In this document: positions 33,474-38,297 of the stretch, piece by piece
Layout: the number at the start of each line of letters is the position of its first letter
Numbering within the stretch: position 1 is the first letter of the stretch
Assembly (NCBI GenBank): GCA_964581505.1
Contig: CAZOOR010000017.1
Coordinates: 1 to 38,297 of the forward strand
Origin: CAZOOR01 sp964581505
GTDB taxonomy: Bacteria > Bacteroidota > Ignavibacteria > Kapaibacteriales > UBA2268
DNA: 38,297 nucleotides
Direction of reading: 5' to 3'
The notes under the pieces: generated by a model
Told to the model about the DNA's origin: nothing
Seen by the model: the letters and a program-made list of their open reading frames with translations, nothing else
Database searches by the model: none
Position numbers and translations under genes: made by a program

Positions 33474-35678
33474 ATGAGAACAATTATTTTAGTCTTGATT
33501 TTGTTTGCGTGGAATTCCGCATTTTCTACACCGGAAGGATTTACGGAATTTCACGGTCATATTATTGATGCGGCAGATAATTCGGCTCTGTCAGGCGTCA
33601 GAGTAGAACTTCCCGATAAGCATATCAGCACGCTGACTGATGCCAACGGGCATTTCCATTTTATCAATTTGCCACGCATTACTTTCAAGGTAATATTCTC
33701 AAAGGACGGATATATCTCACAGAAGCGTTTAGTTGATTTGTCCAAGAAGGATATGCGGAAAATCCGCTTAAAACTATTTCCGAAATCGTATAATACACCG
33801 ACTGTCTATGTTACGGATAAAATTTATGCCAATAAATTTGATGAGATTCACGAATTTACAGGTGCTGTGGACGATGACGATATGGTGAAGGAACTCGGGG
33901 CAACTATTGCGGCTACTTTGAGCAATGAGGTTGGAGTATCTATGCGTTCTATGGGACCGGCACCTGCGCGTCCGGTTATTCGGGGCTTGGGTGGCAATCG
34001 AATTGCTATGGCTGAGGACGGATTGAATATTGTTGACCTTTCCGCTTCTTCGTCAGACCATGCTGTTACGGTTGAACCCTCGACTGTGGATAGAATTGAA
34101 ATATTACGGGGTCCGAAAACACTGCTGAATACAACAACAACAATCGGTGGAGTGGTTAATATTATTCGTGATGATGTACCGCTTACTCTGCCCGATAAAT
34201 TTTCCGGTTCTGCTTTGCTCTATGCCGAAAGTGTCAACAGTGGGTATAATACTGCATTGCAATTTAAAATGCCACTTGCTAAGTTTGGCATAAAAGCCGG
34301 CGGTAGCTTAAGAAAAGCCGGTAATTTGAACACACCGGAAGGCTTAATAGGCAATACGGAAATTAGTAATTTCAATTATTCGCTTGGCGCAGGTTTGATT
34401 GAAGACGATTATTCAATTGGTTGCGGTATTAATGAATTTCACTCGGATTACGGAATCCCGGGCGGATTTGTGGGCGCTCACCCGAAAGGAGTAAATATAT
34501 CAATGACCAAAAGATTAATCCAAGCTAAATCACTCTTTCATTTCAAAAGAAATATTTTTGATATTGTTGAATTGGATTTTGGACGAACTTATTACAGTCA
34601 TAAAGAATTTGAGTCCAACGGCTCGCTTGGTGCGGAATATATTTTCAAGAACTATGCCGCCCGTATTAATGTGGAGCACAAAAAGGACAAGTGGTTTCAG
34701 GACGGTAGTTTCGGGGTTTCACTTTTTGAGCGAGATTTGGCACTTGGCGGATATGTCTTTACTCCACCGACAAATTCATTTAATATCTCGCCGTATTTTT
34801 ACGAGAGCATTAAATTGGGCAAACATTATTTAGAGTTGGGATTGCGATATTCGCATACAAGAATTACACCCGATAAAGAAGCAAGTACAAAAATCGGCAG
34901 ACTTAGACGAAGGGTATTCAATACAATTTCCGCTTCAATATCGCTTATGCACGAAATCAATGATTATTTCTATGCCGGAATTAATCTCTCACGCAGTACT
35001 CGGGCGCCGTCTGCGGAAGAATTATTCTCTCTGGGACCTCACCTTGCGGCATATTCCTATGAAGTCGGCAACCCCGATTTGAAGCAGGAAACCGGCTACG
35101 GTTCGGAAATATTTACATTTCTGCGATTTGACGGATTGCTCGTTTCACTTACGGGATTTTATAATTATATGGATTATTATATTATATCCGAAAATACGGG
35201 TAAACAAAACGTGCAGCAGCTTTTGCCGATATATGCTTTTCGCGGAGTGCCTGCCTCGCTCTACGGCTTTGAATTTTCAGGACAATCTAATCTGTCACGG
35301 AAAATGAAAATCAAAATGAATCTCAGTTACACTTTGGCAGAGAATAGACGCACAGGTACAGCACTACCGTTTATTCCGCCGCTCAAAGGGAATATGTCTC
35401 TTGAATATAAACCGATTCAGACTATTTCTCTTTCGCTCGGCTCTGATTTTGCCGCCGCACAAAACAGAGTAGGCGACTTTGAAGAAACCACCGCCGGATA
35501 TATGGTTTTTAATCTATCGGCATTTTATAGCTTTACTTTCGGTGAGTATTTAAGCAGTATTTCGCTATCATTCGAGAATATTTTCAATAAAATTTATCGA
35601 AATCATTTGTCGAGAATTAAAACTGTTTTTCCCGAACCAGGTAGAAATTTTAGGTTTACATATAAACTTAACATATAA
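33474..35678 (+). CDS. TonB-dependent outer-membrane receptor, ZnuD-like
   Basis: 734 residues: signal peptide (about 1-18), an N-terminal carboxypeptidase-regulatory-like domain (about 24-100), a plug (about 120-235, with RPVIRGLGGNRIAMAEDGL, SDHAVTVEP and VDRIEILRGPKTLL) and a 22-strand-type barrel. The RGLGG...DG...SDHAV...RGP plug and the SRSTRAPSAEELFSLGPHL barrel segment closely resemble ZnuD-type zinc receptors. HSDYGIPGGF precedes the position where ZnuD has a His-rich extracellular loop, but here that loop is short and poor in histidine. The ligand may therefore be zinc, another metal or something else. It needs TonB-ExbBD, not in this window. Confidence 0.85.
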   Translation: MRTIILVLILFAWNSAFSTPEGFTEFHGHIIDAADNSALSGVRVELPDKHISTLTDANGHFHFINLPRITFKVIFSKDGYISQKRLVDLSKKDMRKIRLKLFPKSYNTPTVYVTDKIYANKFDEIHEFTGAVDDDDMVKELGATIAATLSNEVGVSMRSMGPAPARPVIRGLGGNRIAMAEDGLNIVDLSASSSDHAVTVEPSTVDRIEILRGPKTLLNTTTTIGGVVNIIRDDVPLTLPDKFSGSALLYAESVNSGYNTALQFKMPLAKFGIKAGGSLRKAGNLNTPEGLIGNTEISNFNYSLGAGLIEDDYSIGCGINEFHSDYGIPGGFVGAHPKGVNISMTKRLIQAKSLFHFKRNIFDIVELDFGRTYYSHKEFESNGSLGAEYIFKNYAARINVEHKKDKWFQDGSFGVSLFERDLALGGYVFTPPTNSFNISPYFYESIKLGKHYLELGLRYSHTRITPDKEASTKIGRLRRRVFNTISASISLMHEINDYFYAGINLSRSTRAPSAEELFSLGPHLAAYSYEVGNPDLKQETGYGSEIFTFLRFDGLLVSLTGFYNYMDYYIISENTGKQNVQQLLPIYAFRGVPASLYGFEFSGQSNLSRKMKIKMNLSYTLAENRRTGTALPFIPPLKGNMSLEYKPIQTISLSLGSDFAAAQNRVGDFEETTAGYMVFNLSAFYSFTFGEYLSSISLSFENIFNKIYRNHLSRIKTVFPEPGRNFRFTYKLNI

Positions 35679-35750
35679 TTGTTCATAAATATAATCATTT
35701 TTCTTATTTTTGTGAACATATTAATTTATTATTTAAAAGAAGATAGTAAG

Positions 35751-36230
35751 ATGGATATAGAATTCAATCAGGAAGAATTAGAAAGAGTAGATACAATAAT
35801 ATCAAAATATCCCGAAAAGAAGTCGGCACTTATGCCGGTTCTTTGGCTTGCACAAAAAAAGTGGGGGTGGATTTCAAAAGATGTGATGAAATATATTGCA
35901 AATCTACTGGATTTGTCTTTTGCCCATGTAGAGGGTGTAGCAACATTCTACACAATGTATTTCAAAAAACCTATGGGTAAGTTCCATCTGCAAATCTGCA
36001 CTAATGTATCCTGTATGCTTAGGGATGGCGATTCTATTTATCGCTATGTCTCGGATAAACTCAGTATCGGCAATATGGAGACTACCACTGACGGGCAGTT
36101 CTCGCTCGAAGAAGTAGAGTGTATGGGGGCATGCGGCGGCGCCCCAATGATGGCAGTTAATGATGATTATTACGAAAATATGAGCATCGAAAAACTTGAC
36201 AAATTACTTGAAGAATTAAAAAATAAATAA
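35751..36230 (+). CDS. nuoE: NADH-quinone oxidoreductase subunit E (NuoE-like)
   Basis: 159 residues from the ATG at 35751; the frame is open to a TTG at 35679, but that extension is a hydrophobic, non-conserved stretch absent from NuoE. The thioredoxin-like 2Fe-2S fold has its four ligands C83, C88, C124 and C128 (CTNVSC and CMGAC). WLAQKKWGWIS and VEGVATFYTMY are family-typical. NuoE is normally in the NADH-binding module of complex I, with NuoF directly downstream. Here no nuoF follows. It could instead serve a hydrogenase or formate dehydrogenase. TATTTTTG at 35705-35712 is a possible -7 box. Confidence 0.92.
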   Translation: MDIEFNQEELERVDTIISKYPEKKSALMPVLWLAQKKWGWISKDVMKYIANLLDLSFAHVEGVATFYTMYFKKPMGKFHLQICTNVSCMLRDGDSIYRYVSDKLSIGNMETTTDGQFSLEEVECMGACGGAPMMAVNDDYYENMSIEKLDKLLEELKNK

Positions 36231-36303
36231 ATTCTAAGTAACAAAAAGCCATATTGAAGTGTTATTATCATTGAACGATTTGATAAATTAAAATTTTTAT
36301 TTA

Positions 36304-37170
36304 ATGGTAAAAGCAGAAAAAATATTATTTTCAAGATTTTTAGTCTTCATCTATTTGATGCTGGGATTAGCTTCCTATTTGTCAAATGGCGTTGCTTACA
36401 ATTTACTCTCCCTCAATCCGGCACTCACAGTTGCCGACTCGGAGTTGTGGCGTTTGTTTACATTCTCTTTTGTTCCGGGTACTATTGAAGGAACTTTACT
36501 GTTTTCTTTTGTTTTTTGGTTTATTGCTCCTATACTTGAGGAACGCTTCAGAACGAAAAAGTTCGCTCTAATGCTTGTCTTGGTTATATTACTGCAAGGC
36601 GCGATTTTCTCTTTGCTATTCTGGGGCAAAGGCGTTGTAATAGCAGGCGGGGACGGTTTAGCATTCTTTATACTAACTTTGTATATGTTCCTTGAAGTAT
36701 CAGACGGTGAAAACCTAATTCATTTTCATTCACGTAAGATACATTCATTACCATTCATTGTCTTGACAACGGTAGTTTGGTTTTCTTCCGTACTTATTCA
36801 TAATTCTTTTGTATCAAGTTTTATCTATACTGCTTCAATCATTGCCGGCTCATTCGGAATAATTCTCGGTGCAATTATTTTTATGCAAATCAAAGCTGCC
36901 GATTATGTTTTTGGCAGAAAGACGAGTATCAGTAGTCCTGTTAGTATTCCCAGTCCCGAGGAGCTTATTACTTCCTTGCATACACGGAGAAAACGAGCAG
37001 TGCAGAATCAATATGAGGAGGATGATGAATACGCAGCCGGATATGCTTACTCCGATTATTTCTCGGAAGACAGACTGAACGCTATTCTTGATAAAATTAA
37101 TGAACAGGGTAAAGATTCGCTAACAAGTGATGAGAAACTATACCTCGAAGAATATTCAAGATATTTGTAA
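36304..37170 (+). CDS. Rhomboid-fold membrane protein lacking catalytic residues
   Basis: 288 residues with about six transmembrane segments in the first 200. The rhomboid-like layout is visible: LWRLFTFSFVPG (49-60), then LLFSFVFWFIAPILEERFRTKKF, where active rhomboids have HxxxN and W-E motifs. The active-site GxSG is replaced by GGDG (115-118), with D117 at the serine position, and no histidine is found in the last membrane helix. It is therefore probably a pseudoprotease. The C-terminal soluble part (about 205-288) ends in LNAILDKINEQGKDSLTSDE, resembling the DUF6576-type tail of Bacteroidota rhomboids. Function unknown; membrane-protein quality control is possible. Confidence 0.7.
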   Translation: MVKAEKILFSRFLVFIYLMLGLASYLSNGVAYNLLSLNPALTVADSELWRLFTFSFVPGTIEGTLLFSFVFWFIAPILEERFRTKKFALMLVLVILLQGAIFSLLFWGKGVVIAGGDGLAFFILTLYMFLEVSDGENLIHFHSRKIHSLPFIVLTTVVWFSSVLIHNSFVSSFIYTASIIAGSFGIILGAIIFMQIKAADYVFGRKTSISSPVSIPSPEELITSLHTRRKRAVQNQYEEDDEYAAGYAYSDYFSEDRLNAILDKINEQGKDSLTSDEKLYLEEYSRYL

Positions 37171-37267
37171 TTGTTAGGCTTTTTTCTCGGATTTCATATT
37201 ATTGTTTTTATTTATTCTTGCTTTAATGTAAATTTGTTTTTTTGTAAATAATAGATAAGGATAATAA

Positions 37268-38296
37268 ATGCCAGAAAAAAAAGATTATCTAAATCCTGAA
37301 AAAGTCGTTGAGCATATTGATATTACTAAACTTAATGTCGTAGAACTCGTTGATGCAATGGGGCATACGGCATTCCAAGCTCGTAATCTTCATCGTGCGG
37401 CAAACATATTGACTATGATGGTTAATGAAAAGGAATGTGCAGTCATTCTTACTCTTGCAGGTTCGCTATTTAGTGCAGGCTTGAAGAAGGTGGTTGTCGA
37501 TATGATGAAAGCTAATATGATTGATGCCATTGTTTCGACAGGTGCATTAATGGTTGACCAGGATTTCTTCGAGGGGCTTGGGTTCAAACATTATCAAGGT
37601 TCGCAATTTGTTGATGACAATGAGTTGCGCGATTTAATGATTGATAGAATCTACGATACATTTATTGACGAAGAAGACCTACGTGTCTGTGATATGACTA
37701 TTGCCGAAATTGCAAATAGTCTCGAACCTCGTCCGTACAGTTCCCGGGAATTTATAATGGAGATGGGACGTTTTTTGAAGGACAATAATCGAGGTGAAGA
37801 TTCAATTGTTCGTACTGCTTTTGAGAAAGGAATACCGATTTTTGTTCCGGCATTTTCCGATTGCTCCGCAGGTTTTGGTTTGGTACATCATCAGTATCAC
37901 TCAAAGGAAGATGCAGTTGTATCCATTGATTCCGCCAAGGATTTTCTGGAAATAACAAAAATCAAACTGGAGGCTAAAACAACAGGAATATATATGATTG
38001 GTGGTGGTGTTCCTAAAAACTTCACACAGGATATTGTAGTAGCTGCCGAAGTACTTGACGAAGATGTTGATATGCACAAATACGCTGTTCAGATTACAGT
38101 TGCCGATGAAAGAGACGGCGGACTATCAGGCTCCACACTCAAAGAAGCAAGTTCTTGGGGAAAGGTCGAAACCACTTATGAGCAGATGGTATTCAGCGAA
38201 GCAACAATAGCAATGCCAATCATTTCGGCTTACGCCTATCAGAAAGCAGATTGGAAAAGCAGAAGTGAAAGACGCTTCAATGACTTCCTTGGATAG
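37268..38296 (+). CDS. Deoxyhypusine synthase family protein
   Basis: 342 residues, complete, with the stop one base before the window end. Family motifs are present: LTLAGSLFSAGL (about 60-71), IVSTGA, IGGGVPKNF and the C-terminal SSWGKVE, where K299 corresponds to the catalytic lysine of deoxyhypusine synthase that carries the aminobutyl intermediate. Bacteria lack eIF5A, so bacterial members make polyamines such as homospermidine or related products, or act on an unknown acceptor. The sequence alone does not fix which. A possible -7 box TAAATTTG is at 37229-37236. Neighbours give no clue to the pathway. Confidence 0.88.
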   Translation: MPEKKDYLNPEKVVEHIDITKLNVVELVDAMGHTAFQARNLHRAANILTMMVNEKECAVILTLAGSLFSAGLKKVVVDMMKANMIDAIVSTGALMVDQDFFEGLGFKHYQGSQFVDDNELRDLMIDRIYDTFIDEEDLRVCDMTIAEIANSLEPRPYSSREFIMEMGRFLKDNNRGEDSIVRTAFEKGIPIFVPAFSDCSAGFGLVHHQYHSKEDAVVSIDSAKDFLEITKIKLEAKTTGIYMIGGGVPKNFTQDIVVAAEVLDEDVDMHKYAVQITVADERDGGLSGSTLKEASSWGKVETTYEQMVFSEATIAMPIISAYAYQKADWKSRSERRFNDFLG

Positions 38297-38297
38297 A

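Noticed and set aside
35679..35750. 24-residue hydrophobic N-terminal extension of nuoE from a TTG
   Set aside because: NuoE is cytoplasmic and ~160 residues long; the ATG at 35751 gives exactly that. The extension covers the likely promoter.
1..38297. CRISPR array, tRNA, rRNA, prophage or transposase
   Set aside because: No regularly spaced direct repeats, cloverleaf structures, rRNA blocks or recombinase motifs were seen on either strand.

Overview
The window is an AT-rich (about one third G+C by eye) chromosomal segment from a Gram-negative bacterium of the Bacteroidota/Chlorobiota superphylum. My best guess is the Ignavibacteria/Kapabacteria side. Reasons: a secreted protein with a type IX secretion (T9SS) C-terminal sorting domain and choice-of-anchor-D-like repeats; many Sec-exported outer-membrane proteins; TTTG-N20/21-TAnnTTTG promoters; and mostly weak Shine-Dalgarno sequences. 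I see no tRNA, rRNA, CRISPR array, prophage or intact insertion sequence. Most genes are housekeeping or cell-envelope genes, and gene order looks like ordinary core chromosome.

Layout. 1-291: non-coding edge with small hairpins and a promoter. 292-4227: envelope block (alginate-export-type barrel, tandem pair of P13-like small membrane proteins, OmpP1/FadL-type channel). 4355-5451: minus-strand pair yjbQ-queC. 5536-11490: plus-strand run pgi, ppk1, LolC/E-like permease and a Lys/Arg-rich exported protein with a degenerate OmpA-like region, closed by a strong terminator. 11548-12795: exported predicted beta-propeller protein. 13138-16431: large VWA/ASH-repeat/T9SS protein. 16585-21794: monomeric isocitrate dehydrogenase and a secreted M16 protease, both on the minus strand. 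21966-24851: small membrane protein, then glycogen/alpha-glucan phosphorylase on the minus strand. 24947-31948: plus-strand run of tsaC, ptsH, ptsI, rlmD, queE and a STAND-like ATPase. 31951-35678: divergent marR facing a three-gene envelope/metal-uptake locus. 35751-38296: an orphan nuoE, a rhomboid-fold protein without catalytic residues, and a deoxyhypusine-synthase family enzyme.

How genes relate. Pgi and the glucan phosphorylase belong to glycogen/glycolysis metabolism, and EI/HPr would draw on PEP, although no sugar-specific EII is present. QueC and QueE are two steps of the preQ0/queuosine pathway, placed 24 kb apart. RlmD, TsaC and the queuosine genes all serve RNA modification.

The most interesting region is 31951-35678. 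A MarR regulator is divergent from a His-rich membrane protein, a lipoprotein with an HHH motif and a ZnuD-like TonB-dependent receptor. A near-perfect 35-bp palindrome lies in the divergent promoter, and two mutually exclusive hairpins lie inside the operon. This looks like a regulated metal- or small-ligand-uptake locus. Other items worth a second look are the polybasic secreted protein near ppk1, the pseudo-rhomboid, and the bacterial deoxyhypusine-synthase homologue. I found nothing I would confidently call a wholly new system.
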